Assembly: GCA_947178195.1 (NCBI GenBank)
Contig: CAMWXM010000019.1
Location: 1 to 19,615, forward strand
DNA length: 19,615 nucleotides
Source of the DNA: an uncultured Ruminococcus sp.
GTDB lineage: Bacteria > Bacillota > Clostridia > Oscillospirales > Ruminococcaceae
Direction of reading: 5' to 3'
Shown: positions 1-6,130 of the stretch, piece by piece
Layout: each line of letters begins with the position of its first letter
How positions within the stretch are numbered: the stretch's first letter is position 1
Position numbers and translations under genes: made by a program
Notes under the pieces: model-generated
The model's database searches: none
Told to the model about the DNA's origin: nothing
The model's input: the letters and a program-made list of their open reading frames with translations, nothing else

Positions 1-483
1 ATGGATACCAGATATATGATGGCATCAATGGGAAGCGTTGTGGGAGAAAAAATAACCCGTGCAATAGAGCTTGCCACAGAAAAGAAAAAGCCTATTATTC
101 TTTTTACTGCGTCAGGAGGCGCAAGAATGCAGGAGGGTATAGTTTCTCTTATGCAGATGGCAAAAACCTCCGGCGCAGTGGCAAAGCATTCAGAAGCAGG
201 ACAGCTTTATATAACCGTTCTTACAGACCCTACTACCGGCGGCGTAACAGCTTCCTTCGCATCGCTGGGGGATATTATCATAGCTGAGCCTAAGGCTCTT
301 GTGGGCTTTGCAGGACGCCGTGTAATAGAAGGCACTATAAAACAGCGGCTTCCCGACGATTTCCAGTTAGCAGAATTTCTTCTCGATAAAGGCTTTGTGG
401 ATATGATAGTTGAAAGAAAACGTATGAGAAGCGTTCTTTCACATATTATGAAGCTTCACGGATATAAAAAGGAGGGGGAATAA
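1..483 (+). CDS. accD: Acetyl-CoA carboxylase carboxyltransferase subunit beta (C-terminal part)
   Basis: This is the beta subunit of the carboxyltransferase that moves the carboxyl group from carboxybiotin to acetyl-CoA to make malonyl-CoA, the first committed step of fatty acid synthesis in the cytoplasm. The visible 160 residues cover the crotonase-like core: GGARM at about 39-43, DPTTGGVTASF at 76-86, GFAGRRVI at 102-109 and LPDDFQLAEFLL at 117-128, all typical of AccD. Full-length AccD is usually around 280-300 residues and starts with a Cys4 zinc ribbon, which is absent here. The gene therefore runs in from outside the window, and the ATG at position 1 is an internal Met, not the start. 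accA begins one base after the stop codon, so the two subunits are co-translated as a pair. Confidence 0.95.
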   Translation: MDTRYMMASMGSVVGEKITRAIELATEKKKPIILFTASGGARMQEGIVSLMQMAKTSGAVAKHSEAGQLYITVLTDPTTGGVTASFASLGDIIIAEPKALVGFAGRRVIEGTIKQRLPDDFQLAEFLLDKGFVDMIVERKRMRSVLSHIMKLHGYKKEGE

Positions 484-484
484 T

Positions 485-1288
485 ATGAGCGATCTGACAG
501 CATGGGAACGCCAGCTTCTTATAAGAGAAAAGGATCGTCCTACGGTAAACGATTATATTCCGCTGATCTTTGATGAATTTTACGAGCTTCACGGCGATAG
601 GCTCTATGGCGACGATAACGCTATTATGGGCGGTATTGCAAGAATTGACGGTATTCCCGTGACAGTTCTGGCTGAAGTCAAGGGTCGGGACTTAAATGAA
701 AATAAAAAGACAAATTTTGCTATGCCTCATCCCGAAGGCTATCGGAAGGCTTTAAGACTTGCGAAACAAGCTGAAAAATTTCACAGACCGGTAATATGCT
801 TTATTGATACACCCGGCGCATTCTGCGGAGTAGAGGCCGAAGAAAGAGGTCAGGGCGAAGCTATTGCAAAAAATCTTATAGAATTTATGCGATTGAAAAC
901 TCCGGTCGTATCGGTGATTTTAGGCGAAGCCGGAAGCGGCGGAGCGCTAGCACTGGGAGTTTGCGACAGACTGGGCATGCTTGAAAATGCGCTCTATTCT
1001 GTTATCTCACCAAGAGGATGTGCAAGTATTCTATGGAAGGATGCTTCAAAGGAGCATGAAGCTTGTGAGATACTTAAAATTACGGCGGAGGATATGCTGG
1101 AATTTGGTATTGCAGAAGCGATAATTGAGGAACCAAATGGTAAGGCTCAGCATGATGTATATAAAACTGCCGAAAACATAAAGGATTTTTTGGTGGAAAC
1201 GCTGAAAAGAAATTTGCAAAAAGATATTGACATTTTGCTCAAAGAAAGGTACACTAAGTTTAGAAAAGTCGGAGAGTTCACCGAGTAG
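485..1288 (+). CDS. accA: Acetyl-CoA carboxylase carboxyltransferase subunit alpha
   Basis: This is the alpha partner of AccD in the acetyl-CoA carboxylase carboxyltransferase. The 267-residue length is within the range of Firmicutes AccA. Family signatures are visible in order: FYELHGDR (32-39), FAMPHPEGYRKA (78-89), TPGAF (109-113), EERGQGEAIA (119-128), the oxyanion-hole type GEAGSGGALALG (147-158) and SPRGCASILWKD (175-186). The ATG at 485 follows an AAGGAGG-type ribosome binding site located in the last codons of accD, and only one base separates it from the accD stop codon. This strongly suggests translational coupling so that the subunits are made in equal amounts. The gene ends 76 bases before acpP and belongs to the same fatty-acid operon. 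Confidence 0.96.
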   Translation: MSDLTAWERQLLIREKDRPTVNDYIPLIFDEFYELHGDRLYGDDNAIMGGIARIDGIPVTVLAEVKGRDLNENKKTNFAMPHPEGYRKALRLAKQAEKFHRPVICFIDTPGAFCGVEAEERGQGEAIAKNLIEFMRLKTPVVSVILGEAGSGGALALGVCDRLGMLENALYSVISPRGCASILWKDASKEHEACEILKITAEDMLEFGIAEAIIEEPNGKAQHDVYKTAENIKDFLVETLKRNLQKDIDILLKERYTKFRKVGEFTE

Positions 1289-1364
1289 CAATTTGTACTA
1301 AGTTATATCGGTGTGTTGACACCTGTATATATATATTTCACAATTCACAATGGAGGTTACTAAA

Positions 1365-1592
1365 ATGGTATTTGAAAAAGTAAAAAGCATCGTTGCTGAT
1401 CAGCTTGATGTTGAGGAAGACAGTGTAGTTGCAGAGGCAAATATTACTGAGGATCTTGGAGCTGATTCACTTGACGTTGTTGATTTGGTTATGTCAATCG
1501 AAGAAGAATTTGACATAGAAATCCCCGATGAAGCTGTTGAAGGCATCAAAACCGTCGGCGATATTGTTAAGTACATTGAAAGCAATCAGTAA
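1365..1592 (+). CDS. acpP: Acyl carrier protein
   Basis: This is a 75-residue acyl carrier protein that carries growing acyl chains on a 4'-phosphopantetheine arm during type II fatty acid synthesis. The attachment serine is Ser35 in the classical GADSLD motif. It is followed by the acidic recognition helix (DVVDLVMSIEEEFDIEIPDE) and a protein-wide excess of Asp and Glu, as usual in ACPs. I chose the ATG at 1365 because GGAGG at 1352-1356 lies nine bases in front of it. An upstream in-frame ATG at 1350 overlaps that ribosome binding site and would add five atypical residues. The gene closes the acc cluster and is followed by a strong terminator. ACP is needed in far larger amounts than the enzymes, so an extra internal promoter would be expected, but none is convincing in the 76-base gap. 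Confidence 0.96.
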   Translation: MVFEKVKSIVADQLDVEEDSVVAEANITEDLGADSLDVVDLVMSIEEEFDIEIPDEAVEGIKTVGDIVKYIESNQ

Positions 1593-1651
1593 TTATACCA
1601 TGATGGGGATTCTGGCTGAATTTTATTTCTGCCTCCCTGAATAAATAAAAT

Positions 1652-1677
1652 GGGGCTGAAAAAACAGCCCTTTTTTT
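1652..1677 (+). terminator. Intrinsic terminator after acpP
   Basis: A GGGCTG/CAGCCC stem (1653-1658 with 1665-1670) closes a six-A loop and is followed at once by seven T residues. This is a textbook rho-independent terminator for the acc-acpP operon, 60 bases after the acpP stop codon. Read on the other strand there is no T tract, so it serves the plus strand. Confidence 0.9.
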
Positions 1678-1715
1678 CAAGTAAATTGACTATATTTTTA
1701 AGACAATACAGCCTG

Positions 1716-1752
1716 AAGGCAGCACTGTACAAAAATTGTACGGCGCTGCCTT
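1716..1752. repeat. Dispersed palindromic repeat, copy A
   Basis: Two 17-base arms (1716-1732 and 1736-1752) can pair at 15 of 17 positions around a three-base loop. The arms read AAGGCAGCACTGTACAA and, as reverse complement, AAGGCAGCGCCGTACAA. This belongs to the repeat family that recurs at 5367, 8411, 9521, 11091, 14607 and elsewhere. It lies in the convergent gap between acpP and ricT, seven bases beyond the ricT stop codon. On the minus strand no T tract follows the stem, so it is not a canonical terminator for ricT, though it could protect the mRNA 3' end. Confidence 0.85.
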
Positions 1753-1758
1753 AAAATT

Positions 1759-2625
1759 TTATTTTTCTTCTTCAAATTCCTTTAAAGCCTTTAATTCGTC
1801 CTTATTTATTTTGATTTCAGCGTCTTTTATAATTTTAACCTCGCTTCTATCCACATAAATAGGCACGTCTGTTTTATCCGGCATTATTTTAAGCTTTCCG
1901 GTAATAAGATTTACCTCTTCAACATACCCCTTACACTCAGGCGTTTTAACATATGCGCCCACCTTAGGAGTGATTTTCAGAAGCTCCTCATAATATGACT
2001 GCTCATATTTCAGACAGCACATAAGCCTTCCGCATGTACCGGATATTTTAGTGGGATTCAATGAAAGCCCCTGTTCCTTAGCCATTTTTATTGAAACCGG
2101 TTCAAATTCGCCCAGATAACCCTTACAGCAGAACTCCCTGCCGCAGATGCCAAGACCTCCCAGTATTTTTGCTTCATCTCTTACACCTATCTGACGCAGC
2201 TCTATTCTCGTCCTGAAAACAGAAGCCAGATCCTTTACAAGCTCACGAAAATCCACACGATTCTCAGCAGTAAAGTAAAATAATATTTTATTATTGTCAA
2301 AGGTGCATTCAACATCTATAAGATTCATATTAAGATTTCTCTTGGATATTTTTTCAAGACAGATATTAAACGCTTCCTTTTCCTTGATATGATTTTTCTC
2401 GACTATTTTCATATCGTTAGAATCGGCTTTTCTTATTATATCTTTAAGCGGAGCGACTATTTCAGATTTGCTTATATTCCTGTTTGCAATAACTACCTCT
2501 CCGCATTCTACGCCTCTTGAGGTTTCGACAATTACATTATCGCCCACTTTAAAATTTATTTGTTTAGGAGAAAAATAATAAACTTTTCCGCCTTTTCTGA
2601 ATCTGATTCCAATAATTTCAACCAT
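1759..2625 (-). CDS. ricT: RicT/YaaT family protein (PSP1 domain)
   Basis: This PSP1-domain protein is the counterpart of Bacillus RicT (YaaT). RicT works with RicA and RicF in a complex that carries iron-sulfur clusters and affects RNase Y-dependent mRNA processing, sporulation and competence. The diagnostic cysteine cluster is present: C161, C166 and C167 in GICGREFCCKGY, then C198, C203 and C204 in GTCGRLMCCLKYE. The 288-residue length is close to the family norm. Its start codon lies 12 bases after the holB stop, and its AAGGAA ribosome binding site overlaps that stop codon, so it is the last gene of the darA-holB-ricT operon. RicA and RicF genes are not in the window. Function in this organism is inferred from the family. 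Confidence 0.93.
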   Translation of the reverse strand: MVEIIGIRFRKGGKVYYFSPKQINFKVGDNVIVETSRGVECGEVVIANRNISKSEIVAPLKDIIRKADSNDMKIVEKNHIKEKEAFNICLEKISKRNLNMNLIDVECTFDNNKILFYFTAENRVDFRELVKDLASVFRTRIELRQIGVRDEAKILGGLGICGREFCCKGYLGEFEPVSIKMAKEQGLSLNPTKISGTCGRLMCCLKYEQSYYEELLKITPKVGAYVKTPECKGYVEEVNLITGKLKIMPDKTDVPIYVDRSEVKIIKDAEIKINKDELKALKEFEEEK

Positions 2626-2637
2626 TTTATTGTTTCC

Positions 2638-3615
2638 TTAACTATTCATAATTTCTCCGCAAAGTGCGGACATCAAAAGTACAGAGCTTACGTTGGCTTT
2701 TATATCGGCTGCCGCCTGATTTAAATAAGTATGTATTTTTTCCACAGTTTTTACGGAAATCTGTTCCGAAAGCCTTAAAGCCCCTTTAGGATAGCAGCCT
2801 GTCATAGCCACATTTTCATTATATCTGACCACAGCGCTGTCACGTATCACTTTATCAAGCGATTCCAAAAACAAAACTGAATAATTCCTGTCTTTAAGCT
2901 CAGGAGATGAAAATACAGTCAGCAAGCTATACTCGTCCTTGTTTATTATACTATCTACGGCTCTTTTTGTCAATGCTGTTATTGCTTTAAGCTGTTCGTC
3001 CTCCAGATATTTTATGCACATTCCTATATTTCCACCGAAGGCTTCCGACGCTTCTCTTATCTGATCATCCTCAAAGCCTCTTTCAGCAAGAGCAGCCGCA
3101 CATTGATCCCTGCTGCATTCCGATGCCCCTATACAAGTAACTCTTGAAAGAATAGTGGGCAGAAAGGAATCCCTGAATGAAGCGGTAAATATAAAATACA
3201 CATGCTCCGGCGGTTCTTCCACTATTTTTAAAAGCGCATTCTGAGCAGAAAGCTGAATATTATCAGCGTCGGCAAAAATATAAACCTTGAAATCTCCGTT
3301 GTTGGGAGCGATAAAAGCGTCGGCGCATACTTTACGGCAACTGTCCACTGAATAAGTATTAAGCTTTCCGCTTTGTTCGGGATAAATTATATCAGGGTGA
3401 GCCTTTTTAGCGGCGATTTTACAAGAATGACATTCTCCGCAGCTGAACCCTGTTTTTCTTTCGCATAAAAGCGAAGCGGCAAGATATTCCGCAAGCATTT
3501 TTTTCCCAAGACCCTTTTCACCGTATATAAGAAAGGAATGTGGAATGCGTCCGCTTTTAAACATTGAAGAAAAAGTCTTTAAAGCAAATTCATTTCCATA
3601 AATTTTTCCAGTCAT
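2638..3615 (-). CDS. holB: DNA polymerase III delta prime subunit (clamp loader)
   Basis: This 325-residue AAA+ protein is the delta prime subunit of the replication clamp loader, which works with DnaX and HolA to load the beta clamp onto primed DNA. The N-terminal domain has a P-loop-like GEKGLGKK (32-39), a four-cysteine zinc module (C51, C59, C62, C65), and the Walker-B-equivalent region DADNIQLSAQNALLKIVEEPPE around 116-137. SR of the sensor/SRC region is at 157-158, where this protein reads SRVT and not SRC. Delta prime does not hydrolyse ATP in well-studied species, and the P-loop here ends in K rather than S/T, which fits. Its start codon overlaps the darA stop codon in an ATGA overlap, so the two are translationally coupled. 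Position between darA and ricT is the conserved Firmicutes order. Confidence 0.93.
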   Translation of the reverse strand: MTGKIYGNEFALKTFSSMFKSGRIPHSFLIYGEKGLGKKMLAEYLAASLLCERKTGFSCGECHSCKIAAKKAHPDIIYPEQSGKLNTYSVDSCRKVCADAFIAPNNGDFKVYIFADADNIQLSAQNALLKIVEEPPEHVYFIFTASFRDSFLPTILSRVTCIGASECSRDQCAAALAERGFEDDQIREASEAFGGNIGMCIKYLEDEQLKAITALTKRAVDSIINKDEYSLLTVFSSPELKDRNYSVLFLESLDKVIRDSAVVRYNENVAMTGCYPKGALRLSEQISVKTVEKIHTYLNQAAADIKANVSSVLLMSALCGEIMNS

Positions 3616-3935
3616 ACTTTTTCGTACCGTTCAACGTCGGTTATGAAGATAGTAGCTCCCCCGATAGATATTTCAACGGGAAATGCTGCGCCGGAATCTA
3701 TTCCTACAGATGAAGCCGATTGTATAAACTGTTTTCTTTTATGACTTTTTTCCTTGATTATCTCCAAGGCTTTATCGACCTTTTCATCATCAGTACATAT
3801 AAGAAAGGTCGTGTTTCCCGAGCTTAAAAATCCCCCTGTTGACGCAAGCTTTGTTGCAAAAAATCCGCCGGACATAAGCGCTCCTGAAACTGCGTGACTA
3901 TCGTCGCCGTTTACTATTGCGAAAATAAGCTTCAT
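3612..3935 (-). CDS. darA: Cyclic-di-AMP receptor DarA/PstA (PII-like, YaaQ)
   Basis: This 107-residue protein belongs to the PII-like family that binds the second messenger cyclic di-AMP as a trimer (DarA in Bacillus, PstA in Staphylococcus). The signature stretch TKLASTGGFL (28-37) followed by SGNTTFLI (39-46) is nearly the same as in characterised members, and the C-terminal GGATIFI motif is also present. One position before the TKL motif, where Bacillus has Arg (FRVTKL), this protein has Phe (FFATKL). The effect on ligand binding cannot be judged by eye. An AAAGGAGA ribosome binding site sits at 3944-3951. The gene overlaps holB by four bases, as in many Firmicutes. The downstream partner of DarA signalling is not known. 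Confidence 0.92.
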   Translation of the reverse strand: MKLIFAIVNGDDSHAVSGALMSGGFFATKLASTGGFLSSGNTTFLICTDDEKVDKALEIIKEKSHKRKQFIQSASSVGIDSGAAFPVEISIGGATIFITDVERYEKV

Positions 3936-4004
3936 AAATGACGTCTCCTTTCCGAAAATTTCTCTGATGTATCTATACGTAAATTTTTACACAGTAACCT
4001 ATAT

Positions 4005-5288
4005 TCATTTTACCACATTTATTTTTAAAATGCCATACTTTTTAAAAATTTTAATACAAATTTCATTTATTATTTCTCCGCTTACAGCTATGGGAACTGC
4101 CGGAGGACAAGGTACGTTGACTGCAGCGCATATTTTTCCTGCGGAATTCTCAACACTTACCGTCTCATATCTGCAAAGAGCAGCCTCTCTTATGCTCATG
4201 GCTTTTTTCATTACCGGAAATTCAAATCTTTCATCAAAGGCTTCCAGAGGGTGGTATCTCATTAATATTTCCCCTGCCCTTTCAATTTCTTCCGGAGAGT
4301 TTAACGGCGAAAATAATAGGGTCACACAATATCTGTCCGCATATTCACATTCTATTCCGTCTTTTCTCAGTTTTTCCGCCAATGAAATACCATCACACAA
4401 CAAAGTCAAATGAAATGGCTCGCCTTTATATATTTTGTATTTTTTACTTAAATCATTCCGCAGTTTGTCAAGGGCATCTAAAGTCCTGAGCCTGTCTGTG
4501 GGCAGGCTGTTTTCTATATAATCGTTGCAAAGGTCAAGAGAAGCCATGATAAGATAGCTGGGACTTGTTGACGCAAAAAATGACATTTCAGATTTGGCGC
4601 TGTCAGCATATTTTTGATTTGCTATATGCAGATATGCTCCGCCGGTAAGCACAGGCAGCATTTTATGTCCCGAATCACAGCACATATCCGCACCCTGCAT
4701 TACAGGATGCTCCCGGCTGCCGGCAAAATGCGCTCCGTGAGCGTTATCCACAAGCAGTATACCGTTATATTTATGACATATTGCGGCTATACTTTTAATA
4801 TCAGCCGTTTTGCCCAGATAATCAGGGGAAGTGATATAAACGCAGGGATTATCAGTCTGCTTAAGCTTGCTTTCAAGAATATCGAGAGGTATCTCCCCTG
4901 ATAAAAATCCTGCGGAATATTCAGGATATATCCATTCAGGCTCTATTCCCAGCATAATACATGCCGATAAAAAGCTTCTGTGAACGTTTCTTACGGCTAT
5001 CACCTTCCGGTTATCCCGTTTCATCAGCGCAAGCATAGTCTGTATGCATAGAGTCGAGCCTCCTGCACTGTAGCAGGTTCTGACTGTATTGAAGAGCCTT
5101 GCAGCATTTTTTTCACTTTGAGCAATAATCCCGTCCGCCTCAAAAAGACTGTCGGCATTTTTGATTTCGGTTATATCATATTCCGCAGACAAATTGAAAA
5201 AATTCTTTCCCTTATGTCCTGGCATATGAAGTCTGAGAGTATTGCTTTCTGAATAATTTTTTAAAAAATCATATATCGGAGTTTCCAT
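4005..5288 (-). CDS. Orn/Lys/Arg decarboxylase family PLP enzyme (YaaO/SpeA-like)
   Basis: This fold-type I pyridoxal-phosphate enzyme belongs to the Orn/Lys/Arg decarboxylase family and is the likely counterpart of Bacillus YaaO or SpeA. Visible motifs are LHMPGHKGK near the N terminus (20-28), the PLP-ring-facing D181-NAHGAH segment and the Schiff-base lysine K209 in DSGHKMLPVLTGGAYLH. At 427 residues it is shorter than the roughly 480-490 residues of Bacillus SpeA and YaaO, with the C-terminal domain reduced. Substrate (arginine, lysine or ornithine) cannot be read from the sequence. Products would be polyamine precursors such as agmatine or cadaverine. It is the first gene of the cluster that continues with darA, 69 bases downstream. 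In Bacillus tmk sits between these two genes but is missing here. Confidence 0.88.
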   Translation of the reverse strand: METPIYDFLKNYSESNTLRLHMPGHKGKNFFNLSAEYDITEIKNADSLFEADGIIAQSEKNAARLFNTVRTCYSAGGSTLCIQTMLALMKRDNRKVIAVRNVHRSFLSACIMLGIEPEWIYPEYSAGFLSGEIPLDILESKLKQTDNPCVYITSPDYLGKTADIKSIAAICHKYNGILLVDNAHGAHFAGSREHPVMQGADMCCDSGHKMLPVLTGGAYLHIANQKYADSAKSEMSFFASTSPSYLIMASLDLCNDYIENSLPTDRLRTLDALDKLRNDLSKKYKIYKGEPFHLTLLCDGISLAEKLRKDGIECEYADRYCVTLLFSPLNSPEEIERAGEILMRYHPLEAFDERFEFPVMKKAMSIREAALCRYETVSVENSAGKICAAVNVPCPPAVPIAVSGEIINEICIKIFKKYGILKINVVK

Positions 5289-5331
5289 TTGATTTCACCC
5301 AGCTTTCGGAATCGGCGTCCATATGACGTAT

Positions 5332-5362
5332 AACGCCGCATAAAATAAAATCATGCGGCGTT
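5332..5362. terminator. Hairpin between the PAP2 gene and the decarboxylase-like gene
   Basis: A perfect nine-base-pair stem AACGCCGCA/TGCGGCGTT (5332-5340 with 5354-5362) encloses a 13-base AT-rich loop. T residues follow on the plus strand (TTTAATTT), but both neighbours are on the minus strand, where only a weak T tract follows. It could slow or stop transcription coming from ppk1-PAP2, or form a leader structure for the decarboxylase gene 44 bases downstream. The role is uncertain. Confidence 0.5.
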
Positions 5363-5366
5363 TAAT

Positions 5367-5420
5367 TTAAGGCAACACCGCACAAAGAACACTTGAAGGT
5401 TTTGTGCGGTATTGTTTTAA
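5367..5420. repeat. Dispersed palindromic repeat, copy B
   Basis: The left arm AAGGCAACACCGCACAAA (5369-5386) pairs with the right arm TTTGTGCGGTATTGTTTT (5401-5418) around the loop GAACACTTGAAGGT. This copy is almost identical to copy C at 8411, including the GAACACTTGAA in the loop. Its right end contains the stop codon of the PAP2 gene (TTA on the plus strand at 5417-5419), so the repeat forms the 3' end of that gene and of its transcript. Confidence 0.9.
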
Positions 5421-6112
5421 AAATAATTTTTAATTTTTCTTTGCGCTATAATTTGTCTTTTTTCAATATTAAAGAACACAGCCCGATAAAAATATATCAT
5501 TGCAATCGAAAGAATTATTCCTCCGATAATATCCGAGATCCAGTGAACGCCTGAAAGGGTTCTGCTGATAACAGTCATTGCGCCTACAAATATAACGATA
5601 ATATAAGCGCAGCGACGTTTTTCTCTGTTTTTGAAATATTTTCTGAACTGTAAGACCGCCGAACCGGCAATGCATATTGCAAGTACGGTATGAGAAGAAG
5701 GATATGATGCTTCAAGACCCTCATCAAGCAACACGGGACGGTAATTTATAATGAGTTTTTCAAACAGAACATACCAAAGCATAACAACTACATAAAAGAA
5801 TCCGAGAGAAATAATGTTTTTATCAACTCTCCAGATGCTCCTCCTCTGAATAAGCTGTACTACTGCCACAACCACAAAAAAAACTGCAACTAAAATCGAC
5901 AAATAGCCGAAAAATTCGCTTATTTTATACCAAAATTCATTAAAATCCAGAACATTGCGGTAAAATCTGTTTAATGTAGAGAATCCCACTGCGGTATTCT
6001 GAGGCCCGATGTTTCTGACATCAAAAAATTTTGCGGCAAGAGTATAAATTATAAAAACCGCCATCATTATTCCACCTGCTGTCAGGTTATTTTTTGTTTT
6101 ATTATTATTCAC
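5417..6112 (-). CDS. PAP2-family membrane phosphatase
   Basis: This is an integral-membrane phosphatase of the PAP2 (type 2 phosphatidic acid phosphatase) superfamily. Members remove phosphate from phosphatidate, phosphatidylglycerol phosphate or undecaprenyl diphosphate on the outer face of the membrane. The three signatures are visible: K119...R125-P126 (one residue shorter than the usual KX6RP), PSSHT (138-142) with the catalytic-region H141, and S183-R184...H190...D194 (SRX5HX3D). There are about five to six hydrophobic segments. The start is a GTG at 6112, chosen because AGGAG at 6120-6124 lies seven bases upstream; the nearby ATG at 6119 is followed at once by a stop. The gene lies 18 bases after ppk1 and is surely cotranscribed with it. 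The stop codon lies inside palindromic repeat copy B. Natural substrate unknown. Confidence 0.88.
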   Translation of the reverse strand: MNNNKTKNNLTAGGIMMAVFIIYTLAAKFFDVRNIGPQNTAVGFSTLNRFYRNVLDFNEFWYKISEFFGYLSILVAVFFVVVAVVQLIQRRSIWRVDKNIISLGFFYVVVMLWYVLFEKLIINYRPVLLDEGLEASYPSSHTVLAICIAGSAVLQFRKYFKNREKRRCAYIIVIFVGAMTVISRTLSGVHWISDIIGGIILSIAMIYFYRAVFFNIEKRQIIAQRKIKNYF

Positions 6113-6130
6113 TTTACATCTCCTGCTTTT

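Noticed and set aside
1..3. ATG at position 1 as the accD start
   Set aside because: It corresponds to an internal Met; the zinc ribbon and the first 100 or more residues of AccD lie outside the window.
1289..1310. GTACTAA resembling a FapR half-site before acpP
   Set aside because: Only one half-site is visible; the FapR operator is a longer inverted repeat, and no second half was found.
1310..1323. Small hairpin GGTGT-GTTG-ACACC between accA and acpP
   Set aside because: Five base pairs and no T tract; too weak to call a terminator or riboswitch.
1316..1344. Possible promoter TTGACA with CACAAT 17 bases downstream, before acpP
   Set aside because: The -10 box is poor, and the transcript would begin at about the ribosome binding site of acpP, leaving no leader for ribosome loading.
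3967..4413. 148-codon open frame on the plus strand opposite the PLP enzyme gene
   Set aside because: It lies antisense to the well-supported decarboxylase-like gene, has no ribosome binding site, and its product matches nothing; the codon pattern of the minus strand explains it.
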